Assembly: GCA_902803015.1 (NCBI GenBank)
Contig: CADCOL010000056.1
Span: 1 to 6,536, forward strand
DNA: 6,536 bases
Direction: 5' to 3'
Source: an uncultured Lachnospiraceae bacterium
Lineage (GTDB): Bacteria > Bacillota > Clostridia > Lachnospirales > Lachnospiraceae
Of this stretch, positions 1-5,760 are shown piece by piece. Numbering within the stretch: the stretch's first letter is position 1; each line of letters begins with the position of its first letter. The position numbers and the translations under genes were made by a program. The notes under the pieces were generated by a model. It was not told the DNA's origin. It searched no databases and worked only from the letters and a program-made list of their open reading frames with translations.

Positions 1-948
1 GACAGAATCCTTATGGATATGTCGAAGGTGGACAGGGAAGAATCCACATTCGATCCTGCAAAGGTTTATGATTTTAAACTTGAGCTGACCAAGGATGAGG
101 CAGTATTGCTTTCCTCGAAGGAGATTGCGGAATCCGTTAAATCCGGAAAGAAGAGCGAACTTGAAGTTGCCGTATCCAATATTGACCGTACTTTCGGAAC
201 CCTTCTCGGTGCGGAGATTACAAGAAAGCATCCGGAAGGTCTGAAGGAAGATACCATTCGTATCAACTGTACCGGTTCCGGCGGACAAAGCTTCGGCGCA
301 TTTGTTCCGAAGGGTCTGACGCTTTCAATCACCGGTGACAGCAACGACTATTTTGGCAAAGGTTTGTCGGGCGGCAAACTGATTGTACATGCTCCCGATG
401 AGGCTAAATACGATCCGAGTGAAAACATCATAATCGGTAATGTGGCCCTTTACGGTGCTACCAGCGGAGAGGCCTATATCGCAGGTATGGCCGGTGAACG
501 ATTCTGCATTCGTAACTCCGGCGCAACGGCAGTTGTTGAAGGTGTCGGTGAACACGGATGTGAATACATGACCGGCGGTTGCGTACTGATTCTCGGTACG
601 ACCGGTAAGAACTTTGCTGCCGGCATGAGCGGCGGTGTGGCATATGTTCTCGATGAAGAGAATCACCTCTATCGCAACTTAAACAAGCAGCTTGTCAATA
701 TGGAAACACCCGCAGCGGAAGATCTGGATAAAATTAAAGACATGCTTACAAAGCATGTTGCCAATACCGGTTCCGCGAAGGGTAAAAAGATACTGGATTC
801 GTTTGACTCCTATGCCGGACATTTCAAGAAAGTCATTCCGGGCGACTATGAGCGCATGATGAAGGCGATTGCGAAATACAACGCACAGGGATTGGAACCC
901 GAAGAATCCAAGTTGGCGGCATTCAACGAAATCATGGCGAGCAAATGA
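1..948 (+). CDS. gltB: Glutamate synthase large (alpha) subunit, C-terminal part (5' end outside window)
   Basis: The reading frame is open from base 1 and ends in TGA at 946-948, so this is the last 315 residues of a protein usually near 1500 residues long. It is not a complete gene starting at the internal ATG at 13. The fragment matches the GXGXG beta-helix domain that closes GltB. After a short linker there is a GSGGQSFGAF segment at fragment residues 92-101, followed by glycine-rich coils such as DYFGKGLSGG, GMAGERFCIRNSGA, GEHGCEYMTGG and GMSGGVAYV. In this family the N-terminal amidotransferase releases ammonia from glutamine and the central FMN/3Fe-4S domain makes glutamate from 2-oxoglutarate. 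Neither of those domains is in the window. The GXGXG domain is structural and helps hold the ammonia tunnel. gltD follows after 18 bases, so the two are co-transcribed. The family call is secure. Confidence 0.95.
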   Translation, partial: DRILMDMSKVDREESTFDPAKVYDFKLELTKDEAVLLSSKEIAESVKSGKKSELEVAVSNIDRTFGTLLGAEITRKHPEGLKEDTIRINCTGSGGQSFGAFVPKGLTLSITGDSNDYFGKGLSGGKLIVHAPDEAKYDPSENIIIGNVALYGATSGEAYIAGMAGERFCIRNSGATAVVEGVGEHGCEYMTGGCVLILGTTGKNFAAGMSGGVAYVLDEENHLYRNLNKQLVNMETPAAEDLDKIKDMLTKHVANTGSAKGKKILDSFDSYAGHFKKVIPGDYERMMKAIAKYNAQGLEPEESKLAAFNEIMASK

Positions 949-966
949 TTTAAACAGGAGGCTAGT

Positions 967-2451
967 ATGGGTAAAGCTACCGGTTTTTTGGAATATAAAA
1001 GAGAAAACGGTCCGGTAATTCCGGAACAGGAAAGAGTGCATAATTTTAAGGAGTTTCATGAAAGACTCTCTTTGGAAGACCAGCGCAAACAGGGCGCACG
1101 CTGTATGGATTGCGGTGTTCCGTTCTGCCAGGCAGGCTGCATGCTTGCAGGTATGATGTCGGGATGCCCTCTGCATAATCTTGTGCCCGAACTGAACGAT
1201 CTGGTGTTCAGAGGATGCATGGAGCAGGCCTATGACAGACTTTCCATGACACATTCGTTCCCGGAATTTACAAGCCGTGTCTGTCCCGCACTTTGCGAAG
1301 CTGCATGTACCTGCGGGCTTCATACGGATCCCGTATCCACAAAAGAAAATGAAAAAGCGGTCATTGAGTATGCGTTTGAACATGGTCTCGTAAAAGAGGA
1401 AGCACCGGAAGTACGAACCGGAAAGAAAGTTGCCGTTGTCGGAAGCGGTCCTTCCGGACTTGCGGCAGCACAGCTTTTAAACCGCAGAGGACATGAAGTA
1501 ACGGTATATGAAAGAAGTGACCGTGTCGGCGGATTACTGCGCTACGGTATTCCGAACATGAAACTCGATAAGTCCGTCATCGACCGAAGAGTAAAGATGA
1601 TGGAAGATGCGGGAGTTAAATTCGAAGTGAACGCAAACATCGGAGCAAACGGTTCCGTGGAGGATCTTCGCAAAGAGTATGACGCTGTTGTTTTGGCATG
1701 CGGTGCATCTCATCCGCGTGATATCAATGCACCGGGAAGGGATGCGAAAGGAATTTATTTTGCGGTAGATTTCTTAAAACAGGTAACTAAAACCCTGTTG
1801 GACAGCGATTTTAAAGAATATCCTTATGAGTTGGTGAAGGATAAAGATGTCATTGTAATCGGCGGCGGTGATACCGGAAACGATTGTGTGGGTACATCCA
1901 TCCGTCTCGGTGCAAAAAGCGTGACGCAGCTTGAGATGATGCCGAAACCTTCCGAAACAAGACTTCCGAATAACACCTGGCCCGAATGGCCGAGAGTTTT
2001 AAAAACCGACTACGGCCAGGAAGAGGCTATATGGAAATTCGGGGAAGATCCCAGAATCTATCAGACTACGGTAAAAGAGTTTGTAAAGGACGAAGAAGGG
2101 AACTTAAAAGAAGTTACGCTTGTTTCCCTGCAATCGAAGAAGGACGAACAAACCGGCCGTATGCAGATGGTGCCCGTGGAGGGCTCCGAAAAAACCGTTC
2201 CGGCACAATTGGTTCTGATTGCCGCGGGATTCCTCGGAAGCGAGCAGTATGTCACGGAAGCGTTCGGTGTGGAAACGGATGGCAGGACGAATGTTAAGAC
2301 CGAAGCCGGTGCACATCGTACCTCCGTGAAAGGGATATATACCGCCGGAGACATGCATATCGGTCAGTCCCTTGTGGTCCGTGCCATTGCAGAAGGCCGT
2401 GCGGCTGCAAAAGAAGTGGACGAGGATTTGATGGGATATACGAATTTATAG
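967..2451 (+). CDS. gltD: Glutamate synthase small (beta) subunit, NADPH-dependent
   Basis: A 494-residue flavoprotein, the usual length for GltD, which passes electrons from NAD(P)H to GltB for reductive glutamate synthesis in the cytoplasm. The N-terminal part carries the cysteine groups expected to ligate two [4Fe-4S] clusters: Cys46, 49, 54 and 58, then Cys106, 110, 114 and 116. A first Rossmann motif GSGPSG at residues 159-164, followed by ERSDRVGGLLRYGIP, binds FAD. A second motif GGGDTG at 299-304 binds the nicotinamide cofactor. The C-terminal TAGDMHIGQSLVVRAIAEG segment is the standard second FAD-contact motif. The start is fixed by AGGAGG at 956-961, five bases before the ATG, and by the family's typical MGKxTGFLEY opening. 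It forms an operon with gltB. Related flavoproteins such as the dihydropyrimidine dehydrogenase N-terminus and NfnB share this fold, but the GltB partner settles the identity. Confidence 0.96.
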   Translation: MGKATGFLEYKRENGPVIPEQERVHNFKEFHERLSLEDQRKQGARCMDCGVPFCQAGCMLAGMMSGCPLHNLVPELNDLVFRGCMEQAYDRLSMTHSFPEFTSRVCPALCEAACTCGLHTDPVSTKENEKAVIEYAFEHGLVKEEAPEVRTGKKVAVVGSGPSGLAAAQLLNRRGHEVTVYERSDRVGGLLRYGIPNMKLDKSVIDRRVKMMEDAGVKFEVNANIGANGSVEDLRKEYDAVVLACGASHPRDINAPGRDAKGIYFAVDFLKQVTKTLLDSDFKEYPYELVKDKDVIVIGGGDTGNDCVGTSIRLGAKSVTQLEMMPKPSETRLPNNTWPEWPRVLKTDYGQEEAIWKFGEDPRIYQTTVKEFVKDEEGNLKEVTLVSLQSKKDEQTGRMQMVPVEGSEKTVPAQLVLIAAGFLGSEQYVTEAFGVETDGRTNVKTEAGAHRTSVKGIYTAGDMHIGQSLVVRAIAEGRAAAKEVDEDLMGYTNL

Positions 2452-2484
2452 TGGCAGGTCTGTCCGCTATGTGATACGCTAAAT

Positions 2485-2521
2485 AGGTCGGTGATATCGT
2501 AAAACGATGTCCCGGCCTTTT
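2485..2521 (+). terminator. Strong stem-loop after gltD, probable terminator or attenuator
   Basis: Bases 2485-2491 (AGGTCGG) pair with 2512-2518 (CCGGCCT). Inside them GATATCGT (2493-2500) pairs with ACGATGTC (2504-2511) around an AAA loop. This gives 15 base pairs with one bulged T at 2492 and two G-U pairs. Only four T residues follow (2518-2521) before GGAGAC, so it is a weak intrinsic terminator by tract quality though strong by stem. I see no convincing promoter between it and the start at 2572. Partial read-through from gltBD into the next gene is therefore plausible. No ANTAR-type hexaloop was found here. Confidence 0.6.
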
Positions 2522-2571
2522 GGAGACTTATAGAAACGGTAACAGATTAACAAACATAAGAGGACAAGAGT

Positions 2572-3744
2572 ATGGATGCTTATGAACTCAGTGAAGTAAT
2601 GAAATATATCGAGGAGGAGGATGCGAAGTTTATTCGTCTTGCATTCCGTGATGCATTCGGTGTGCAGAAGAATATCTCCGTTATGCCGGGGCAGGTTCCG
2701 CGTGCCTTCGAAGAGGGCATTCCGATTAATGCAAGAGAGATTGCGGGATTCGAAAACTGCCCGCACGGTCTTTTGTATTTAAAGCCGGATGCATCGACAC
2801 TGACGGTTCTTCCCTGGAGACCGGACAGAGGAAAGGTTCTTCGTATGTTCTGCGACTTATATACTCCGGACGGAAAGCCTTTTGAACTCGATACCAGAGT
2901 GATTCTGAAGAATGCAATCGAGAAAGCCGAGGAGGCGGGCGTTGTATTTAAGTTCGGCTCCGAAACGGAATTCTATATTTTCAAAAAAGACGAAGAAGGG
3001 AATCCGACGAAGGAACCCTATGATGAGGCGGGATATATGGATATTGCGCCTTTGGACCGTTGTGAGAATATCCGTCGTGAGATTTCGCTTACGATTGAGC
3101 GAATGGGCTTAACACCGGAACGTTCCCATCATGAACGCGGACCGGGACAGAATGAAATAGATTTCCATTTTGGAAAACCGTTAAAGGCAGCGGATCAGGA
3201 AATTACGTATAAAATGGTTGTCAGCACGGTGGCAGACCGTAACGGACTGGTTGCGGATTTTTCACCGATGCCGTTATCGGATAAACCGGGCAACGGATAT
3301 CACATCAATATTTACGCAACCGACAGGGACGGAAATGATGTTGTTAAATTTGTCGCAGCCGGTATTATGGATCGTATTCGCGACATTACGATTTTCTTAA
3401 ATCCGACGGATGCATCCTATACGAGATTCGGAAACTCCACGGCTCCCGATAAGATCAGCTGGTCGGATGAAAGCGATGCGGAACTGATGTATGTGGAACC
3501 GTACATGGGAAGGGTCCGTGCAGAACTCCGTTCTCCCGATGCGTCAAGTAATCCGTATCTGGTTTACGCATTGTTGATTTATGCTGGACTTGAAGGAATT
3601 GAGAAGAAGCTTTCCCTGCCCGAGACGATGAGAGAAGGAGTTATGCTTCCCAAATCACGCAAGGAAGCGGTTCGTTTTGTACAGGAAAGCAGCTTTGTGA
3701 AAGAAGTGCTGCCTGCGGAAATTATTGAAGAGTATACTCTTTAA
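2572..3744 (+). CDS. Short type I glutamine synthetase-like protein, possibly not a true glutamine synthetase
   Basis: 390 residues, against about 444 for clostridial GlnA. The GS-I fold is clear. A beta-grasp N-terminus runs through YLKPDASTLTVLPWRPDRGKVLRMFCD (residues 69-95). Metal and nucleotide residues follow in FGSETEFYIF (Glu131, Glu133), SHHERGPGQNEIDF (Glu188, Glu195), GNGYHINI (His244), and RAELRSPDASSNPYL (Glu318, Arg320). By-eye comparison with Bacillus GlnA shows several losses. The FDGSS latch is INAREIAGF here. The flap PGYEAP that carries the catalytic Glu is GNSTAP. The NRS and RIP arginines are replaced by acidic residues or Tyr. About 30 C-terminal residues are missing. 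Family knowledge links the latch Asp and flap Glu to ammonium binding, so a different amine substrate or a regulatory role is plausible. The ribosome site GAGGA at 2560-2564 fits the start. The ANTAR gene follows after 95 bases with no terminator. GS-like identity is sure; activity is not. Confidence 0.85.
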   Translation: MDAYELSEVMKYIEEEDAKFIRLAFRDAFGVQKNISVMPGQVPRAFEEGIPINAREIAGFENCPHGLLYLKPDASTLTVLPWRPDRGKVLRMFCDLYTPDGKPFELDTRVILKNAIEKAEEAGVVFKFGSETEFYIFKKDEEGNPTKEPYDEAGYMDIAPLDRCENIRREISLTIERMGLTPERSHHERGPGQNEIDFHFGKPLKAADQEITYKMVVSTVADRNGLVADFSPMPLSDKPGNGYHINIYATDRDGNDVVKFVAAGIMDRIRDITIFLNPTDASYTRFGNSTAPDKISWSDESDAELMYVEPYMGRVRAELRSPDASSNPYLVYALLIYAGLEGIEKKLSLPETMREGVMLPKSRKEAVRFVQESSFVKEVLPAEIIEEYTL

Positions 3745-3779
3745 GATTTGCTCGTCTCAAACGGACGAAACCAAATAAG

Positions 3780-3815
3780 ACTACAAATGTAGTACGGAAT
3801 CGGGATTATCGATTC
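3780..3815 (+). other. Two tandem small stem-loops in the 5' region of the ANTAR gene
   Basis: ACTAC (3780-3784) pairs with GTAGT (3789-3793) around AAAT. GAATCG (3797-3802) pairs perfectly with CGATTC (3810-3815) around a seven-base loop. Neither has a T tract, and neither has the A1/G4 six-base loop of ANTAR targets. They lie just before a weak ribosome site, so they could affect translation or processing of a glnA-like/ANTAR transcript. Function is unknown. Confidence 0.35.
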
Positions 3816-3839
3816 ACTGCATGAAAGAAAGAATACAAT

Positions 3840-4427
3840 ATGCCGGGTAATATTCAGCGACGCAATAATATATTGGTCGTGTCGGGCTCGGACCAGTTCG
3901 ATGCAAAGGTGCACAAGGCTCTTCCTGAGAAGAGTCTGATTTTCGTTGACAAAAAGAAGACGGCAACCCTTGCAAGACGTGCACTTTTGGAGAAGCATTA
4001 CGATCTGGTAATCATCAATGCTCCGCTTTCCGATGAGATGGGCTATGATCTGGCAATGGATGTTGTGGAGGAATACGGCTCTTCCGTTATCATCGCAACA
4101 CCTCCCGAAATCTATGATTCTATTTGGGATTATGTGGCCGATTACGGAATCATGGTTATCTTAAAACCGCTGGATCCGGATAATATTTCCAAAGGAATCC
4201 GATTCCTCCTGGCAACGCAGGAGCGCATGCACTTATATGTCGAGCAGGTGCAGAAACTGGAAGACAAAGTGGAGGAAGTGAAACTGATCAGTCAGGCTAA
4301 AATTCTTTTGATGGAACAAAAACATATTTCCGAAAAAGAAGCACACCGCTTAATCGGAAAGGAAGCCATGGACCACGGCGTGAGCCGCAAGATGGTTGCC
4401 AGAACCATCATCGATACCTATGGTTAA
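3840..4427 (+). CDS. ANTAR-domain RNA-binding antiterminator with degenerate receiver domain (NitR-like)
   Basis: 195 residues in two domains. Residues 9-125 have a response-regulator fold, but the phosphorylation site is gone. The acidic pair after strand 1 is replaced in VVSGSD (13-18). The phospho-acceptor Asp position is Asn60 in DLVIINAPL. Thr87 and the Lys109-Pro110 pair are kept. A coiled-coil linker (about 127-148) leads to a C-terminal ANTAR domain (about 149-192), LISQAKILLMEQKHISEKEA then HRLIGKEAM, which matches the family pattern. ANTAR proteins bind paired hexaloop RNA hairpins and prevent transcription termination. A glnA-linked regulator of this kind (NitR) is known in solventogenic clostridia. 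The likely target in this window is the glnN leader. Translation signals are weak: a purine stretch GAAAGAAAG lies at 3823-3831 and there is no AGGAGG. An in-frame TGA at 3822 rules out a longer form. Probably co-transcribed with the GS-like gene. No partner kinase is visible. Confidence 0.92.
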   Translation: MPGNIQRRNNILVVSGSDQFDAKVHKALPEKSLIFVDKKKTATLARRALLEKHYDLVIINAPLSDEMGYDLAMDVVEEYGSSVIIATPPEIYDSIWDYVADYGIMVILKPLDPDNISKGIRFLLATQERMHLYVEQVQKLEDKVEEVKLISQAKILLMEQKHISEKEAHRLIGKEAMDHGVSRKMVARTIIDTYG

Positions 4428-4456
4428 AAAAGCCGGAAGTAATTCTTCCGGCTTTT
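4428..4456. terminator. Bidirectional intrinsic terminator between convergent genes
   Basis: AAAAGCCGGAAG (4428-4439) pairs perfectly over 12 bases with CTTCCGGCTTTT (4445-4456) around a TAATT loop. The plus strand ends in TTTT, and the minus strand reads into a six-T run. It starts at the base after the ANTAR stop codon and lies about 35 bases past the ohrR stop. It can therefore end both the nitrogen transcript and the gpx-ohrR transcript. Confidence 0.93.
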
Positions 4457-4491
4457 ATCTTTCTTTGGTATGAACTTGTCGGAAATATATT

Positions 4492-4929
4492 TCAGGTATC
4501 CGAAATATTATTTAACAGCAGATACAAAAGTCGATACAGTTCCCCGGCTTCTTCAGGGGACAGATTCACGCAGGCTCCCACTTCATACGGGATATTGGAG
4601 GCCTTTGATTTCAGCTTCTTTCCCTGTGCAGTCAGTTCCACAACAAGAACACGTTCGTCTTCGGAACTTCTGGTGCGGGTGATATAGCCCTGATTTTCCA
4701 GGGATTTCAATAAGGGAGTCAGAGTTCCGCTGTCCAGAAAAAGACGTTTCCCCAATTCTTTGACATTTATATGTTTTTCTTCCCAAAGAACCATCATCGT
4801 AATGTACTGCGTGTAGGTTAATCCAAGACGGGAAAGAGGAACGTGATACAGTTTAATGATTTCTCTGGATGCTGCATACAAGGGAAAGCAGAGCTGATTG
4901 TCCAATTTTAATGCATCATTTGTTTTCAT
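4492..4929 (-). CDS. ohrR: OhrR-type MarR family organic-peroxide-sensing repressor
   Basis: 145 residues from the chosen ATG at 4929. That start has GGAG six bases upstream, whereas the in-frame ATG at 4941 (four residues longer) has no ribosome site. The protein closely resembles Bacillus OhrR. LDNQLCFPLYAASREIIKLY carries the peroxide-reactive cysteine (Cys14), and Tyr28 and Tyr39 (in LTYTQY) match the two tyrosines that hydrogen-bond it. The winged helix-turn-helix is clear, with recognition segment LDSGTLTPLLKSLENQG and wing RTRSSEDERVLVVELT. Family knowledge: reduced OhrR dimers bind a TACAATT-AATTGTA palindrome and release it after oxidation by organic hydroperoxides. Just such a palindrome covers the gpx promoter. 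The gene lies 30 bases downstream of gpx in the same transcript, so it is probably autoregulated. A second cysteine, Cys120 in VGACVNLS, is in roughly the region of the resolving Cys of 2-Cys OhrR proteins. Confidence 0.92.
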   Translation of the reverse strand: MKTNDALKLDNQLCFPLYAASREIIKLYHVPLSRLGLTYTQYITMMVLWEEKHINVKELGKRLFLDSGTLTPLLKSLENQGYITRTRSSEDERVLVVELTAQGKKLKSKASNIPYEVGACVNLSPEEAGELYRLLYLLLNNISDT

Positions 4930-4959
4930 ACAGTTCTCCATTCGTACAGGTAAATCGGA

Positions 4960-5502
4960 TTACAACAGGTCTGCTACCGTTTTATCCAGATCATCCATGG
5001 AATAGGTGGGCTCAAATCGTGCAACGATATTGCCTTCACGATCCACGACGAATTTCGTAAAGTTCCATTTAATGTTTCCGTTGTTTTTGTAGTCCTTATC
5101 CTGCGATTTTGCAACGCCGGACATCATAAGGGCTTTGGGGCCTTTTCCGAATCCGTCGAACTTTGTGTTTTCCGTAATATACTTCCAAAGAGGAAGAGCG
5201 TTCTCACCGTTTACATCCACTTTGGCAAACTGCGGGAATGTAATTCCGAAACGTCCCTTGCAGAAAGTATGGATTTCTTCATCGGTTCCGGGTGCCTGAT
5301 TGGCAAACTGGTTGCAGGGAAAATCAAGGATTTCAAGACCTTTCTCATGATATTTATCATAGATCTTCTGTAAGTCTTCATATTGCGGAGTGAATCCGCA
5401 ACCGGTTGCGGTATTTACAATAATCAGAACTTTTCCTTTATAGTCCGCCATGGACACTTCTTCACCTTTTCTCGTTTTAAATGTGTAGTCATAAATACTC
5501 AT
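4960..5502 (-). CDS. Glutathione peroxidase family protein, likely thioredoxin-dependent lipid/organic hydroperoxide peroxidase
   Basis: 180 residues from the ATG at 5502, chosen because AGGAGG lies seven bases upstream; an ATG ten codons earlier lacks such a site. The GPx catalytic tetrad is complete: Cys35 in NTATGCGFT (cysteine, not selenocysteine), Gln69 in FPCNQFANQAPG, and Trp146-Asn147 in IKWNFTKFVVD. Cys81 in EEIHTFCKGRFG sits 46 residues after Cys35, the same spacing as the peroxidatic and resolving cysteines of yeast Gpx3. The enzyme is therefore expected to form an internal disulfide that thioredoxin reduces, despite the family name. It is cytoplasmic, with no signal peptide. It is about 20 residues longer than the compact BsaA-type enzymes because of a lysine- and glycine-rich insertion at about 112-143. 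It is the first gene of the operon with ohrR and is controlled by the operator at 5544-5572. Substrate preference is inferred. Confidence 0.93.
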   Translation of the reverse strand: MSIYDYTFKTRKGEEVSMADYKGKVLIIVNTATGCGFTPQYEDLQKIYDKYHEKGLEILDFPCNQFANQAPGTDEEIHTFCKGRFGITFPQFAKVDVNGENALPLWKYITENTKFDGFGKGPKALMMSGVAKSQDKDYKNNGNIKWNFTKFVVDREGNIVARFEPTYSMDDLDKTVADLL

Positions 5503-5543
5503 ATGCGTTCCTCCTGAATGTGGTAAATACAATAAATAATTTA

Positions 5544-5572
5544 GATTGGATACAATTTAATTGTAACCAATC
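5544..5572. promoter_or_regulatory. OhrR operator palindrome
   Basis: A 29-base palindrome centred on 5558. Arms GATTGG (5544-5549) and CCAATC (5567-5572) flank the core TACAATTTAATTGTA (5551-5565). Apart from the central base, only one symmetric pair (5550/5566) fails to match. The core on the minus strand, TACAATTAAATTGTA, is the OhrR box known from Bacillus ohrA. It contains the -10 hexamer of the gpx promoter, so bound repressor would block RNA polymerase. Confidence 0.9.
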
Positions 5573-5587
5573 AAATGATTTTGTCAA
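5560..5587 (-). promoter_or_regulatory. Promoter of the gpx-ohrR operon
   Basis: On the minus strand TTGACA (5587-5582) is followed after 16 bases by TACAAT (5565-5560), which has one mismatch to TATAAT. It lies about 60 bases upstream of the gpx start, and the -10 is inside the OhrR palindrome. Its -35 stands back to back with the -35 of the glnN promoter, 19 bases away. Confidence 0.8.
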
Positions 5588-5606
5588 CATTTTTTTAAAA
5601 AAGTGA

Positions 5607-5635
5607 TTGACAAGTAAAAATGACGGGTGTATTTT
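5607..5635 (+). promoter_or_regulatory. Promoter of the glnN leader
   Basis: Consensus TTGACA (5607-5612), a 17-base spacer, then TATTTT (5630-5635). Transcription should start near 5641-5643, so the first leader hairpin (5645) begins almost at the RNA 5' end. About 185 bases of leader then precede glnN. Confidence 0.75.
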
Positions 5636-5644
5636 ATTTCGTGT

Positions 5645-5662
5645 AAAGGCAATGGCGTCTTT
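5645..5662 (+). promoter_or_regulatory. ANTAR-type hexaloop hairpin 1 in the glnN leader
   Basis: AAAGGC (5645-5650) pairs with GTCTTT (5657-5662), including one G-U pair, around the loop AATGGC. The loop has A at position 1 and G at position 4, the signature of ANTAR RNA targets. Its 3' arm and the end of its loop are part of the 5' arm of terminator 1, so the two structures exclude each other. Confidence 0.75.
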
Positions 5663-5689
5663 GAGAATTATCTCGAAGGCGCTTTTTCT
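5655..5689 (+). terminator. Leader terminator 1, overlapping hexaloop hairpin 1
   Basis: GCGTCTTTGAGA (5655-5666) pairs with TCTCGAAGGCGC (5671-5682) over 12 positions, two of them G-U, around ATTA. It is followed by TTTTTCTGTTTT. This is a good intrinsic terminator about 130 bases before glnN. Formation of hairpin 1 would break it, as expected for an antitermination switch. Confidence 0.82.
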
Positions 5690-5692
5690 GTT

Positions 5693-5712
5693 TTATGAAA
5701 ACGTATTCGTAA
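5693..5712 (+). promoter_or_regulatory. ANTAR-type hexaloop hairpin 2 in the glnN leader
   Basis: TTATGAA (5693-5699) pairs with TTCGTAA (5706-5712) over seven positions, one of them G-U, around the loop AACGTA. A1 and G4 are again present. It does not overlap a terminator arm, so it could be the upstream (P1) partner of hairpin 3, or be shared with hairpin 1. Its 3' arm can alternatively pair with 5739-5743. Confidence 0.65.
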
Positions 5713-5760
5713 GATCCGGAACTTTCGAGTGCGTCAGCCTTACAACTAAATATTAAATTC

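Noticed and set aside
679..1383. 234-codon open frame on the minus strand across the gltB-gltD junction
   Set aside because: It lies opposite two well-identified genes, has no recognisable domain or ribosome site, and is explained as a shadow of their codon use.
2483..2508. Possible ANTAR hexaloops in the gltD to GS-like intergenic region
   Set aside because: Windows with A..G spacing exist (for example 2496-2501 and 2503-2508), but their flanks do not pair beyond one base.
3752..3768. TCGTC/GACGA hairpin after the GS-like stop as a terminator
   Set aside because: The stem is only five pairs, the loop is seven bases and no T tract follows.
3821..3850. Nine-codon ORF (ATG at 3821, TAA at 3848) overlapping the ANTAR start
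   Set aside because: No ribosome site precedes its ATG, so a leader peptide or coupling role is unsupported; likely chance.
4482..4493. GAAATATATTTC palindrome near the end of ohrR
   Set aside because: A short AT-rich palindrome overlapping the stop codon, with no resemblance to the OhrR box and no promoter beside it; likely chance.
4939..4941. Upstream ATG as the ohrR start
   Set aside because: It lacks a ribosome site, while the ATG at 4929 has GGAG at ideal spacing; the longer form adds only four residues.
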